From Rhizobiaceae bacterium (GTDB lineage Bacteria > Pseudomonadota > Alphaproteobacteria > Rhizobiales > Rhizobiaceae): 64,000 nucleotides of DNA. Positions 1-10,660 of the stretch are shown here, piece by piece; within the stretch, counting starts at the first letter, position 1, and each line of letters starts with the position of its first letter. The stretch spans positions 24,839-88,838 of the forward strand of contig JANQMU010000076.1 of the NCBI GenBank assembly GCA_028279875.1. The letters are read 5' to 3'. Position numbers and translations under genes: made by a program. Below the pieces are notes generated by a model, which worked only from the letters and a program-made list of their open reading frames with translations, was not told where the DNA came from and did no database searches.

Positions 1-151
1 GCTGATCATTTCGACGATCAGATCAGGGGTCATTTTCCTCGGCGTGGAAGCACGCTGGAGCACGTTCGTAACCGGAGCGGTCATCCTGCTTGCGGTTGCG
101 GTCGACCGGGTGTTGCGGGCGCAAAGGGAGAGCGCCCGGTCCCGGAACTGA
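1..151 (+). CDS. C-terminal end of a sugar ABC transporter permease (partial)
   Basis: The reading frame beginning at base 2 is open from the window edge to a TGA at 149-151 and encodes about 49 residues: a hydrophobic stretch (FVTGAVILLAVAVDRVL) followed by a short basic tail. This is how RbsC-type inner-membrane permeases of the ribose/galactose ABC family end. A binding protein and a double ATPase follow on the same strand, so the three would form one importer. Only the last helix is visible, so the family call rests on context. Confidence 0.6.
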   Translation, partial: LIISTIRSGVIFLGVEARWSTFVTGAVILLAVAVDRVLRAQRESARSRN

Positions 152-207
152 TCCGCCGGCCTGGCGGCCGGCGCGATCCGTACATCACAGATGAAGGAGG
201 AGAACCA

Positions 208-1304
208 ATGAATATATTCAGACGAATTGTGGGGCACGGCGGGCTGTGCTGTCTCGGCGTGGTCGGTTTCGCCGCCGCGGCTATCGGGCTTTCGCAATCT
301 GCGGTCGCCCAGGACAAGATCGTGATCGGCTTTGTGACCCATCACCATCTCGACTCGTTTCAGGAACGGACCTGGGCCGGCGCGCGCGCCGCTGCCGAGG
401 ACCTCGGCATAGAACTCAAGCTCGCCGCGCCCGACACGGTCGACGCGGAAGCGCAGATCGCTCTCGTGCAGAGCCTTGTGGCATCCGGCGTTGACGGTGT
501 TGCGACGACCATTATCAGCGAGTCGATCGTTCCGGCCCTCAATGACATTGTCGAAGCCGGAACGCCGGTCGTCCAGTTCAATCTGATCAGCGACCGGATG
601 CGCGGGCCATTTGTCGGCGAAGGAACGATCCCGACCTGGACCAAATTCGGCAAATTCATCGGCGAGAAGATCGGCGGGTCCGGCGCATCGGGCAAGGTGC
701 TGATCGGCAATTGCTTCCCCGGACTGGAGGTGCTGGAGAATCGGGTTGCCGGGACCAGGGCCGGCGTCCTGTCCGTCGCCCCGAATGTCGAGGTCCTCGG
801 CCCGTTCGACGTCAAGCTGGCGCCGACGGAAAACTATGCCGCCTGGGAGTCGCTGGCGCGAACCCATCCGGACGCCATCGCCATGCTGGACATGTGCGCC
901 AACGGACCGGCGAATCTCGGGCAGATCAAGGAGGCCGAGGGGTATGGCTGGGTCGCCGCCGGGGCCGATGCGACAGCGGAGAACCTGAAGCAGGTGGACA
1001 AGGGCAATGTCTACATGCTGGTCGGTCAGTCGGAGACGTTGCAGGGCTATATGCCGGTCGTCATGCTGGTCGACGCCGTCAAAAACGGCCAGACCGAAAT
1101 CGAGGCAAAGTTCTTCGATTCCGGCGAGGAGTTCATCACCAGGGATTCCGTCGACCAGCCCTATGATCTCAGGGACCTGCCCTTCGCCGATCTCGTGGCG
1201 ATGTCGCAAAGCGAAGAGGACACCATCGCCTTTTATCGCGAGTCCCTGCTCAATGGCGCATTGAAGGATTGGAAGAGCCTGTTGCAGCCAATCGAAAACC
1301 AATA

Positions 1305-1305
<1 letters not shown>
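208..1305 (+). CDS. Periplasmic sugar-binding protein of an ABC importer (RbsB/Peripla_BP_4 type)
   Basis: A 365-residue protein with a Sec signal peptide: a basic start, a hydrophobic core and a likely signal peptidase site after Ala34 (AVA-QD). The mature part opens with KIVIGFVTHHHLDSF and has the periodic alternating segments of type I periplasmic binding proteins (for example GVDGVATTIISESIVPALN and GTPVVQFN). It should bind a sugar or polyol and deliver it to the permease encoded just upstream. A strong AAGGAGGAG at 194-202 sets the ATG. Its last base is shared with the probable GTG start of the ATPase gene. Substrate unknown; the neighbouring catabolic operon suggests a polyol or rare sugar. 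Confidence 0.88.
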
Positions 1306-2861
<1,556 letters not shown>

Positions 2862-2893
2862 CGGGCTCGGGTTGAATGGAACGGCGAACCGGA

Positions 2894-4510
2894 TCAAAGG
2901 CGGCTTGAGCGGATCATGTCGGCGGCCTTTTCGGCGATCATGACGACCGGCGAGGCGGTGTTGCCGGAGACGATCTTCGGCATGATCGATGCGTCGACGA
3001 CGCGCAGCCCGTCAATTCCGTGAAGCCTCAGTTCCGGATCGACCACGGCATCGGGGCCGGTGCCCATTTTGCAGGTGCCGACCGGGTGGAAGATCGTCGT
3101 GGCGATGTCGCCTATGGCATGCAGCAGATCGGTATCGGATTCGATGGCCGGGCCGGGCAGGATTTCCTCGGGCTGGACATGGGCCAGGCACCTGGCCGTC
3201 ATGATCCGTCGGGCCTGGCGGACAGCGGTTACCGCCACCTGCCTGTCGCGCTCGGCGTTCAGATAATTGAGACGGATATCGGGCTGCCGGTCTGTTTCGC
3301 GGGTTGTGATGTGGCAGGTGCCAGTGCTTTCGGGGCGCAGATTGCAGACCGACACGGTGATCGCCGGAAAGCGGTGCAGCGGGTCGCCGAGCCGGTCGGT
3401 CGACAGCGGCTGCACATGGTATTCGAGATCCGGCGTTTCCAGGGCGTCGTCGCTTTTGGTGAACAGCCCGAGCTGGCTGGGCGCCATCGCCATCGGTCCG
3501 CTGCGGGTCAGCGCGTATTGCAGGGCGATGCCGAGCTTGCCGGCCAGGCTGTTGGCCCTTTCATTGAGCGTCCTGGCATTGCTGACCCTGAAGACAGTGC
3601 GGATCTGCAGATGATCCTGGAGGTTTTCGCCGACGCCTGGGCTTTCATGCACCGGATCGATGCCGAGGCTGCTCAGCATATCGGCACGGCCGATGCCGGA
3701 ATGCTCGAGGAGCTTGGGGGAATTGATCGCGCCCGCGGCGAGCAGGATTTCGCGGTTCGCCCGGGCCTCGAACCGCCCGCCCTTGCGCCGGAAGACGACA
3801 CCGGTGGCGCGCTTGTCCTTCAGCAGGATGCGGTCCGTGACGGCGTGGGTTACGACGCGCAGGTTCGGGCGTTTCATGGCGGGGCGCAGGAAGGCCTTGG
3901 TGGCGTTCCAGCGCACGCCGTTCTTCTGGTTCACCTCGAAAAAGCCGGAACCCTCATTGGTGCCGGCATTGAAGTCGTCGGTCGGCGGATAGCCGAACTC
4001 CGCGGCCGCCTCCTGAAAGGCCTCGAGGATGTCCCAGCGCAGCCGCTGGGTCGAGACCTTCCATTCGCCGCCGGCGCCGTGCATGGCGGTGCGTCCGCCA
4101 TGGTGATCCTCGGATTTCAGGAAATAGGGCAGCACATCGTCCCAGCCCCAGCCGGTATTGCCCATCTGCCGCCAGCGATCATAGTCCCGCGCCTGGCCGC
4201 GCATATAGATCATGCCGTTCACCGAGGTGCAGCCGCCCAGCACCTTGCCGCGCGGATAGACCAGCGAACGGCCGTTCAGCCCGGGTTCCCCGGCGGTCTT
4301 CATCATCCAGTCCGTGCGCGGATTGCCGATGCAGTAAAGATAGCCGACGGGGATATGCACCCAGTGGTAATTGTCGCTGCCGCCGGCTTCGAGAAGAAGG
4401 ACCGTGACGCGCGGGTCGGCGCTCAGCCGGTTGGCCAGCACACAGCCAGCCGTGCCGCCGCCGACGATCACATAGTCATACTGGCCTTCGAGGGTCGCGG
4501 GTGCCGTCAT
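2894..4510 (-). CDS. GMC-family FAD-dependent oxidoreductase (choline dehydrogenase-like)
   Basis: A full-length 538-residue GMC oxidoreductase. The N-terminal dinucleotide-binding motif (YVIVGGGTAGCVLANRLS) binds FAD, GKVLGGCTSVNGMIYMRG is the GMC signature 1 region, and the C-terminal catalytic pair is visible: His475 in FHPVGTCKMG and Asn517 in SGNTASP. Such enzymes oxidise primary alcohols of alditols, choline or sugars to aldehydes with a flavin. It is the last gene of the long catabolic operon, 7 bp after an MDR dehydrogenase gene, and converges on the ATPase gene. Choline is unlikely as substrate because no betaine genes are near; an alcohol made or consumed in the operon's pathway is more likely. 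Confidence 0.9.
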   Translation of the reverse strand: MTAPATLEGQYDYVIVGGGTAGCVLANRLSADPRVTVLLLEAGGSDNYHWVHIPVGYLYCIGNPRTDWMMKTAGEPGLNGRSLVYPRGKVLGGCTSVNGMIYMRGQARDYDRWRQMGNTGWGWDDVLPYFLKSEDHHGGRTAMHGAGGEWKVSTQRLRWDILEAFQEAAAEFGYPPTDDFNAGTNEGSGFFEVNQKNGVRWNATKAFLRPAMKRPNLRVVTHAVTDRILLKDKRATGVVFRRKGGRFEARANREILLAAGAINSPKLLEHSGIGRADMLSSLGIDPVHESPGVGENLQDHLQIRTVFRVSNARTLNERANSLAGKLGIALQYALTRSGPMAMAPSQLGLFTKSDDALETPDLEYHVQPLSTDRLGDPLHRFPAITVSVCNLRPESTGTCHITTRETDRQPDIRLNYLNAERDRQVAVTAVRQARRIMTARCLAHVQPEEILPGPAIESDTDLLHAIGDIATTIFHPVGTCKMGTGPDAVVDPELRLHGIDGLRVVDASIMPKIVSGNTASPVVMIAEKAADMIRSSRL

Positions 4511-4517
4511 GACGATC

Positions 4518-5528
4518 TTAGAACCGGACCACGAGTTTGCCGATCATCGCGCCGGTTTCGATCAGCCGGTGAGCTTCCTTCAGCGTTCCGGCGCTGAGCC
4601 CGTGCAGCACCTTCGTCTCCGTGGTTTTGATGATCCCGTCATCGACGAGCCTCGCCATGCGCGCAAGGATCCGGCCCTGTTTGTGCATGTCCGGGGTCTG
4701 AAACAGCGACCGCGTGAACATCAGTTCCCAGACGAGGGCGGCGGATTTCCCCTGCAGTGCCGAGATATCGAGTTTTTCGGAGGTCTCGACAATGGTGCCG
4801 ATGGTTCCCTGTGGTGCAACGAGCTCGCACATGGCCTGCCAATGCTGCGCGGTATCGGCATATTGAACGATGTAATCGACGGTCTCATGCCCGGCCTCGT
4901 GCATACCGGCCACCAGATTGCGATGGTCCACGACCGTGTGGGCGCCCATCTCGAGGCACCATTTTTCGGTTTCGGGACGGCTGGCGGTGGCGATGATGTC
5001 GAGACCGGTCAGTTTGCGTGCGAGCTGGATGGTGACCGATCCGACGCCGCCGGCGCCGCCGATGACCAGCAGCTTTGCCGGGGTCTCGTCGGTCGGCACG
5101 CGAAGACGGTCGAACAGCATCTCCCAGGCGGTCAGCGCGGTCAGCGGCAGCGCCGCGGCGCTTTCCGGAGCGACGGTTTTCGGCGCCGGACCGGCAATGC
5201 GGTGATCGACGCATTGCAGTGCAGCGTAGGAGCCGGGTCGATTGGCGTCGCCGGCATACCAGACCCGGTCGCCGGGCTGGAAGCCGGAGACGGACGGCCC
5301 CGTCTCGCGAACGATCCCGACCGCGTCATAGCCAAGGATGAACGGGGTGTCGTGCGGCGTGTCGACGGCCGTGCGTATGCGGCGCTTGGCATCGGCCGGG
5401 TTGATCGAGATCGCTTCGATCTCGACCAGAAGGTCATCGGCCAGCGGTGCCGGGTTGGGCAGGTCGACGTCGAACAGGCTGTCTGCGTCATCGATCGGCA
5501 GCGATTTGAGGAAACCGACGGCTTTCAT
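4518..5528 (-). CDS. MDR-superfamily NAD(P)-dependent alcohol dehydrogenase / quinone oxidoreductase
   Basis: A 336-residue medium-chain dehydrogenase/reductase. It begins MKAVGFLKSLPI and carries the substrate-domain motif FILGYDAVGIV, a nucleotide-binding loop IGGAGGVGSVTIQLARKL and a C-terminal TGAMIGKLVVRF, as in proteins named zinc-binding alcohol dehydrogenase family protein. The structural and catalytic zinc cysteines of classical ADHs are not visible, so it is closer to the zinc-free quinone-oxidoreductase/YhdH-type branch. It lies 4 bp after the FGGY kinase gene and 7 bp before the GMC gene, so it is co-transcribed with them. It could reduce or oxidise an aldehyde in the same pathway; the substrate cannot be read from sequence. 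Confidence 0.85.
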   Translation of the reverse strand: MKAVGFLKSLPIDDADSLFDVDLPNPAPLADDLLVEIEAISINPADAKRRIRTAVDTPHDTPFILGYDAVGIVRETGPSVSGFQPGDRVWYAGDANRPGSYAALQCVDHRIAGPAPKTVAPESAAALPLTALTAWEMLFDRLRVPTDETPAKLLVIGGAGGVGSVTIQLARKLTGLDIIATASRPETEKWCLEMGAHTVVDHRNLVAGMHEAGHETVDYIVQYADTAQHWQAMCELVAPQGTIGTIVETSEKLDISALQGKSAALVWELMFTRSLFQTPDMHKQGRILARMARLVDDGIIKTTETKVLHGLSAGTLKEAHRLIETGAMIGKLVVRF

Positions 5529-5532
5529 GGTT

Positions 5533-7047
5533 TTAATTCCCGTGCTTCGTGTTGGCCTGCGCTGTCCAGAAACCGTCCAAAGCGGCGGTCAGGTCGAGGA
5601 ACAGGCGATAGCGGCGGTCGTAATGCGCCTTCATGTTGCTGTCCGGAGCGAAGGTCCGGCCGGCGGCCGCCATCTGCGCAACACCCGCATCGAGGCTGTC
5701 GAACAGCCCGGCGGCCTGGCCGGCGACGATGGCCGCGCCCAGCGCGCCGGTTTCCTCGCATTGTGAAACGCTGATCGTCCTGCCCAGGCAATCGGCGAAT
5801 ATCTGCGGCCAGACCGGGCTGCGTGCGCCGCCGCCGGACAGTACCGCATCGTCAAAATTGACGCCGGCCGACATCAATTGCTCGATATGGCGGCGGTGTT
5901 CGAAGACCACGCCCTCATAAAGAGCCCTGAGCATGTGGCCCTCATCGTGCCATCCGGCGAGCCCGTAAAAACCAGCGCGCCGGTCGGCGCCCTGGCCGGA
6001 GCCGTAAAGATAGGGGTGGTAGATCGGATCGTCGGCTGAGGGGGTCACGGCCGCAACACGGGCATTGCAATGGCCGAAGGGGTCGTCGTGATGGGCGCCG
6101 CGCTCGATGAATTCGCGCACATACCATTCCAGATTGGCTGCCGACGTGGCGCTCGCCTCGATGTTGGCGAAGCGGCCATCGCCAAATCCGGAGACCATGA
6201 AAATGTTCGGATCGACGACCGGTGTCTCAGACAGGACCTGATTGATACTCCAGGTGCCGGCGATGATCGATGCCTGTCCGGGCTTGACGACGCCGGAGCC
6301 GAGCGCGCTCGCCACCACGTCGAACAGCCCGCCGGCAACCGGGGTACCGGGGTTCAGACCGGTCGCCGCCGCGGCGCTGTCGCTGACGCGGCCGGCGATG
6401 GCGTTCGGTTCGATCAGTCGGGGCAGGAGCGGTGCCGCGTCTTCGAGGCCATAGAGCGTCAGGAGCGCGTCATCATAGGCGCATTCCGGCATGCGCAGAA
6501 GGCCGCAGCCGCTCATGTCGGAAATGTCGCTGACCTTCTCGCCGGTCAGTTTGAACGTGACGAAATCCTTGCACAGCAGAAGTGTTCCGGCGCGGGCATA
6601 GAGCTCGGGGCGGTGGCGCCTGACCCAGGCCAGAAGCGCCGGCGTCTGGGCCGGCCAGGGCGTTTGCAGACACAATCCGTGCAGCCGGTCGCCGACGCGC
6701 CCGGCCAGATCCTGTGCAAGGCTTGACGCCCGGGTGTCGAGCGACTGGATGCCGAGGAGCGGCGCATTCTGGCGGTCCAGCAGGTAAAGCCCATTGCCGT
6801 GGCCGGCGCAGCCGATGGCGGCAATTTGCGCCGGATCGATGTGCGCCTCTGCGATCACGTTGCGGATCACCCGGCAGGCATTCTCCCAGAGTTCGCCGAG
6901 GTCGCGCTCGACATGGCCGGGTTGCGGCGTGGCGCTGCTTCCGTCCATCGCCGACAGGGCGACCTGCCGGCCGGCGAGGTCGAACAGCACCGCCTTGATC
7001 ACCGTGTTGCCGGCGTCGAGGCCCAGCAGGTAGCGTGCGTCAGCCAC
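5533..7047 (-). CDS. FGGY carbohydrate kinase, L-xylulokinase (LyxK)-like
   Basis: About 504 residues. The N-terminal ATPase-fold motif LLGLDAGNTVIKAVLFD opens the protein, and the FGGY C-terminal domain has GAGFYGL-like and EGVVFEHRRHIEQL segments plus the ADP-binding LSGGGARSPVW. Several stretches recall Escherichia coli LyxK from memory: PQPGHVERDLGELW, GHGNGLYLLD, GGLFDVVASAL, AGTWSINQVL and ASATSAANLEWY. It should phosphorylate a ketose or alditol with ATP. I place the start at GTG 7047, not at an ATG 13 codons upstream, because GGGAG lies 10 bp before it and it overlaps the aldolase stop by 8 bp, a typical coupled start. Exact substrate unknown. Confidence 0.85.
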   Translation of the reverse strand: MADARYLLGLDAGNTVIKAVLFDLAGRQVALSAMDGSSATPQPGHVERDLGELWENACRVIRNVIAEAHIDPAQIAAIGCAGHGNGLYLLDRQNAPLLGIQSLDTRASSLAQDLAGRVGDRLHGLCLQTPWPAQTPALLAWVRRHRPELYARAGTLLLCKDFVTFKLTGEKVSDISDMSGCGLLRMPECAYDDALLTLYGLEDAAPLLPRLIEPNAIAGRVSDSAAAATGLNPGTPVAGGLFDVVASALGSGVVKPGQASIIAGTWSINQVLSETPVVDPNIFMVSGFGDGRFANIEASATSAANLEWYVREFIERGAHHDDPFGHCNARVAAVTPSADDPIYHPYLYGSGQGADRRAGFYGLAGWHDEGHMLRALYEGVVFEHRRHIEQLMSAGVNFDDAVLSGGGARSPVWPQIFADCLGRTISVSQCEETGALGAAIVAGQAAGLFDSLDAGVAQMAAAGRTFAPDSNMKAHYDRRYRLFLDLTAALDGFWTAQANTKHGN

Positions 7048-7882
7048 GATTATATATCTCCCACGCCTCCTCGCCCGATGCGCCATTGTGGATCATCGCC
7101 ATCAGCGCCGCGACGACGGCTTTCGGATTGTCATGCTGATAGATATTGCGGCCATAGACCAGCCCCTTCGCGCCCTGGGCCAGAAGGGCGGCTGATTTCA
7201 CCAGCACGGTCTTGAGGTCTTCCTTACCGCCGCCGCGCACCAGGACCGGCACGCGGGCGGCCTCGATCACCCGGTGGAACGCATCGGGGTCGTCGGTCGG
7301 GTCGGCCTTGATGATGTCGGCACCCATTTCGCCGGCCAGGCGAACCAGGGCAACGATCTTGTCGGCATCGCCGTCGACCTGGTAGCCGCCGCGCGCCTCG
7401 TTGGGCAGCATGACCAGCGGCTCGATCATCAGCGGCATGCCGTAGCTGTGGCAGGCGGCGCGGACGCGGCTGATATTGCCGACGCACTGACGGAACAGGT
7501 CCGGCTCGTCCGGCAGCATGAACAGGTTGACGACAACGCAGGCCGCATCCATCTCCAGCGCGCCGATGATCGGTTCCTCGGCGTTCTGCAGCATCGACCA
7601 CATGTGGCGATGACGCCGGTCATTATAGGGATTGCCCATGTCGATGCGCATCACCAGCGCCGGTTTGTCCCTTTCCGGTCGCGCCTGCAGCAGATCGGCC
7701 TGACCATATGTCATCTGGATTGCATCGGGTCCGGCACCAATCAGCGTGTCGACGACGCCCGCCATATCCTCGAGCCCGACCAGGAAGCTCGGCTCGTTGC
7801 AGACGCCGTGATCGATGGCGACATCCAGGCATCCGCCATTCGTAAACATCCGGTTCATTCGGGCTTTCTGGCTTATGCGCAT
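7040..7882 (-). CDS. Class I aldolase of the DhnA/FbaB/LsrF family
   Basis: A 280-residue TIM-barrel aldolase. Visible landmarks are CLDVAIDHGV near residue 18, the probable Schiff-base lysine Lys192 in IIKADPTD, the phosphate-binding RGGGK (216-220) and the family C-terminal GRNIYQHDNP (244-253). Members cleave phosphorylated ketoses (fructose 1,6-bisphosphate, phospho-AI-2) by imine chemistry. Its start overlaps the end of the GlpD-like gene by 10 bp and its stop overlaps the kinase start by 8 bp, so the three products are made together. The likely role is cleavage of the ketose phosphate made by kinase plus dehydrogenase into DHAP and a short aldehyde (inference). Confidence 0.85.
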   Translation of the reverse strand: MRISQKARMNRMFTNGGCLDVAIDHGVCNEPSFLVGLEDMAGVVDTLIGAGPDAIQMTYGQADLLQARPERDKPALVMRIDMGNPYNDRRHRHMWSMLQNAEEPIIGALEMDAACVVVNLFMLPDEPDLFRQCVGNISRVRAACHSYGMPLMIEPLVMLPNEARGGYQVDGDADKIVALVRLAGEMGADIIKADPTDDPDAFHRVIEAARVPVLVRGGGKEDLKTVLVKSAALLAQGAKGLVYGRNIYQHDNPKAVVAALMAMIHNGASGEEAWEIYNRG

Positions 7883-9606
7883 TTTTTGTCCTTTCGTGTT
7901 GTGCGGCGTTCAAGCATCGCGCCTGAGACGCCGTGATAATCATCGAGTTCCGTTGTCAGGGCGGCAATCTCCTGCGTTCTGCGCGCGGTATCCCAGCCGA
8001 GCCGATCGGCGGCGATGTCGGCCACGCGGGCGATGATCGCCGTGGACACTGCGCCGTTGATCGCCAGATCGGTGCGCCGCAGGATAATATCCGACAGGTG
8101 CATGACGCGTTCATGATCGATCAGATAGCCGATTTCGGCCTCCGTGTAGGGGCAGTCCGGCAGGAGGGGCGCATCGTTTGCGGCGTCCCGGCAGATCTTA
8201 AGGACAGCCCGTGCCCGGGAGCCGTAATGGTCCAGCATATGGGCTGCGCGCGCCGTTGTGACATCGAAATCCTGACAGGTTTCGCGGATCCAGCGTGCAG
8301 TATCGCGGGGATAGTCGTGGCCGCCGCCGATCGGCGTGTCCGAGGTCTCGCGCAGCCGCGGTTTGTCCAGGGCGGCCAGCACGTCATCCGTCGTCTGCGC
8401 CGCGAAGGCGCGGAACGTGGTCCATTTTCCGCCGACCATGCAGAATTGCGGCACCGGGCCGTCGAAGGTTCTGACGAAATGACCGCGTGAAATGCGCCCG
8501 GTGAATTCATAGGCGCTTTTCGGTAGCGGGCGGATGCCGCTGAAGGTGAAGACGATGTCGTCGCGATGGATGCTGATATCCGGGAAAACGCGGCCGAGCG
8601 ACTGGAGGATATAGGATGTCTCCTCGTCCTCGCAGCGCGTTCTGCCCGGCTGCGTCACCCGGATATCAGTCGCTCCGACAAGCACATTCGCAAGATAGGG
8701 AAAAAGGATGCAAACGCGCCCGTCGGAGTTTTCGTAGTAGATCATGTGGCCGCCCAGGGCCTCTTTGAGTTCGGCATTGTCAATGACCAGATGCGAGCCC
8801 TTGGTGCCCTCGACCATCGGTGTCGCGGCGTCGTAATCGCCAGGCAGTTCGGCGGCCGTCCGGTCGACCCAGGCGCCGGTGGCGTTGACGATGGCGTGGG
8901 CAAGAACCGGACAGGTGGCGCCGGTCTCACGGTCCGTCAGGGTCAGGACGCCGTCCGGACCGGATTCGAGAGTGCTGTAATTGAGCGCGATGGCGCCGGA
9001 ATTCTCCGCTTCGGCATCATCCAGCAGTTCAAGCCCCAGCCTTTCGGGATGGCTGATCCAGGCGTCGTAGTAGGTGGCGGAAAACCGGGTGTCCGGATGC
9101 AGGGCCGGCCAGGCCCGCCGGGTTGAGCGGGCGCCGCGAAACACATGCCTCGGCAGCATTCGCCGGCGGCGGGTGACCCAGTCATAGAGCATCAGGCCGA
9201 TCTTGATTGTCAGCGCCCCGCGGGCCGCCGGCCGCGACCGCAGATGCAACAGGGTCGCTACGCTGTTGAAAACGCCGGAGAAGATGCCGCGGATCGGAAC
9301 GGTCGTCGGCAGCGGGCGCACCATGTGCGGGGCGTTGCGCAACAGCGCGTCGCGTTCGAACAGAGATTCGCGCACCAGTTCGAATTCGCCGTTTTCCAGA
9401 TAGCGCAGGCCGCCATGGATCATCCGCGACGGCGCGGCGCTGCAGCCCGAGCAGAAGTCGTTCTTTTCCACCAGGAGCACGCGCAGACCCTGCATCGACA
9501 GGTCGCGAAACGTGCCGATGCCGTTGATCCCGCCGCCCACGACGACGACGTCGAAGGCGCTGGCGGCGGCGATTCTGGCCCATTTTGCGTCCCGGTCTTC
9601 GGGCAT
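7873..9606 (-). CDS. GlpD-like FAD-dependent polyol-phosphate dehydrogenase
   Basis: About 577 residues in the glycerol-3-phosphate dehydrogenase/oxidase family. The FAD motif is DVVVVGGGINGIG, followed by the family's RMIHGGLRYLENGEFELVRE block, a second FAD contact region GHMIYYENSDGRVCILFP, and a C-terminal helical domain (LPDCPYTEAEIGYLIDHE). In typical GlpD and EryB the substrate loop reads SSxSTKLxHGG; here it is CSAAPSRMIHGG, suggesting a different polyol phosphate. I prefer the ATG at 9606 (GGGAG 8 bp upstream) over one 14 codons earlier. Its place between kinase/aldolase and reductase genes suggests it oxidises a phosphorylated alditol to a ketose phosphate, passing electrons to quinone. 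Confidence 0.87.
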   Translation of the reverse strand: MPEDRDAKWARIAAASAFDVVVVGGGINGIGTFRDLSMQGLRVLLVEKNDFCSGCSAAPSRMIHGGLRYLENGEFELVRESLFERDALLRNAPHMVRPLPTTVPIRGIFSGVFNSVATLLHLRSRPAARGALTIKIGLMLYDWVTRRRRMLPRHVFRGARSTRRAWPALHPDTRFSATYYDAWISHPERLGLELLDDAEAENSGAIALNYSTLESGPDGVLTLTDRETGATCPVLAHAIVNATGAWVDRTAAELPGDYDAATPMVEGTKGSHLVIDNAELKEALGGHMIYYENSDGRVCILFPYLANVLVGATDIRVTQPGRTRCEDEETSYILQSLGRVFPDISIHRDDIVFTFSGIRPLPKSAYEFTGRISRGHFVRTFDGPVPQFCMVGGKWTTFRAFAAQTTDDVLAALDKPRLRETSDTPIGGGHDYPRDTARWIRETCQDFDVTTARAAHMLDHYGSRARAVLKICRDAANDAPLLPDCPYTEAEIGYLIDHERVMHLSDIILRRTDLAINGAVSTAIIARVADIAADRLGWDTARRTQEIAALTTELDDYHGVSGAMLERRTTRKDKKCA

Positions 9607-9667
9607 AGGTCTCCCGTTCACCGGTGATGGCCACCGGCGTCCTTGCATGCTTCAATTGTGGCGTTCG

Positions 9668-10651
9668 TTAACGGTCCAAATCAGTCAGATGTGTTGCGGC
9701 GGCGGCATCGATACGCGCGATGTCGCCAGGTGAAAGCGTGATGCGGCCGGCCGCGGCGTTTTCGCGGGCCTGCGCCGGATTGCGCGCGCCGCACAGCGAG
9801 AAATCGATGCCGGGCTGCTGCAGGGTCCAGGCGATAACGATCTGGGCCTTCGAAGCCTTATGGGCCTCGCAGACCGGTTCGATATCGGCCATCAGCGCCG
9901 CGATCTTTTCGCGGTTGCGGATCGAAAAGCCGGGATTGTCCTTGCGCAGATCGTCGCCCTCGAAGGTGCGCTCCGGGCCGATCCTGCCGGTCAGTAGCCC
10001 CAGTGCCAGCGACGAGTAGCTGAGCATGGAGATGCCGTGATCAGCGCAGACCGGCAGAAGGGTGTCCTCGATATCGCGTTTCACCATGCTGTATTCTTCC
10101 TGCAGGCTGTCGAGCTGACCGGCCGCCACATAGGCTTCGACATCGTCGACGCCGGTGTTGGAGGCGCCGATGGCGCGGATCTTGCCCTTGGCCTTCAGGC
10201 GGGTCAGCGCCTCCATCGTTTCGTCGACCGGAGTCGTCGGGTCCTGCCAGTGGGTGATGTAGAGATCGATATAGTCGGTGCCGAGCCGCCGCAGGCTCTG
10301 CTCGACCTCGTGGGCGATGCTGTCGGCACCGAGGTGGCGGTGCACCGGCCGCTCCTGCTGGTCGAAGAAATGATTGCCCTTTTGGGTGTGCCACACCAGG
10401 CCGCATTTGGTCGCCAGGACGACATCGTCGCGGCGTCCGGCAATGGCGCGGCCGACGATCTCCTCCGAACGGCCCATGCCGTAGGCCGGCGCCGTGTCGA
10501 TGAGCGTAATGCCTTCGTCAAGCGATGCCCGGATGGCGCTGATGGCGGAGTCCTCGTCGGTGCCGCCCCACATCCAGCCGCCGATGGCCCAGGTCCCAAG
10601 CCCGACTGCGGAGGCCTTGATGCCGGATTTCCCGATTTCTCTTGTCAGCAT
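9668..10651 (-). CDS. Aldo/keto reductase
   Basis: A 327-residue (alpha/beta)8 aldo/keto reductase. The catalytic tetrad is readable: Asp and Tyr in DTAPAYGMG, Lys in LATKCGLVW, His in ITHWQD. The N-terminal LTREIGKSGIKASAVGLGTWAIGG and the C-terminal NADPH-site region IVIAWTLQQPGIDFSLCGARN match the AKR branch of bacterial IolS/YhdN-like enzymes. It would interconvert a carbonyl sugar and a polyol with NADP(H). It lies 9 bp downstream of the SorC-type regulator gene and about 60 bp before the GlpD-like gene, within the operon. Whether it produces or consumes the polyol is not visible. Confidence 0.9.
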   Translation of the reverse strand: MLTREIGKSGIKASAVGLGTWAIGGWMWGGTDEDSAISAIRASLDEGITLIDTAPAYGMGRSEEIVGRAIAGRRDDVVLATKCGLVWHTQKGNHFFDQQERPVHRHLGADSIAHEVEQSLRRLGTDYIDLYITHWQDPTTPVDETMEALTRLKAKGKIRAIGASNTGVDDVEAYVAAGQLDSLQEEYSMVKRDIEDTLLPVCADHGISMLSYSSLALGLLTGRIGPERTFEGDDLRKDNPGFSIRNREKIAALMADIEPVCEAHKASKAQIVIAWTLQQPGIDFSLCGARNPAQARENAAAGRITLSPGDIARIDAAAATHLTDLDR

Positions 10652-10660
10652 GGATGGGTC

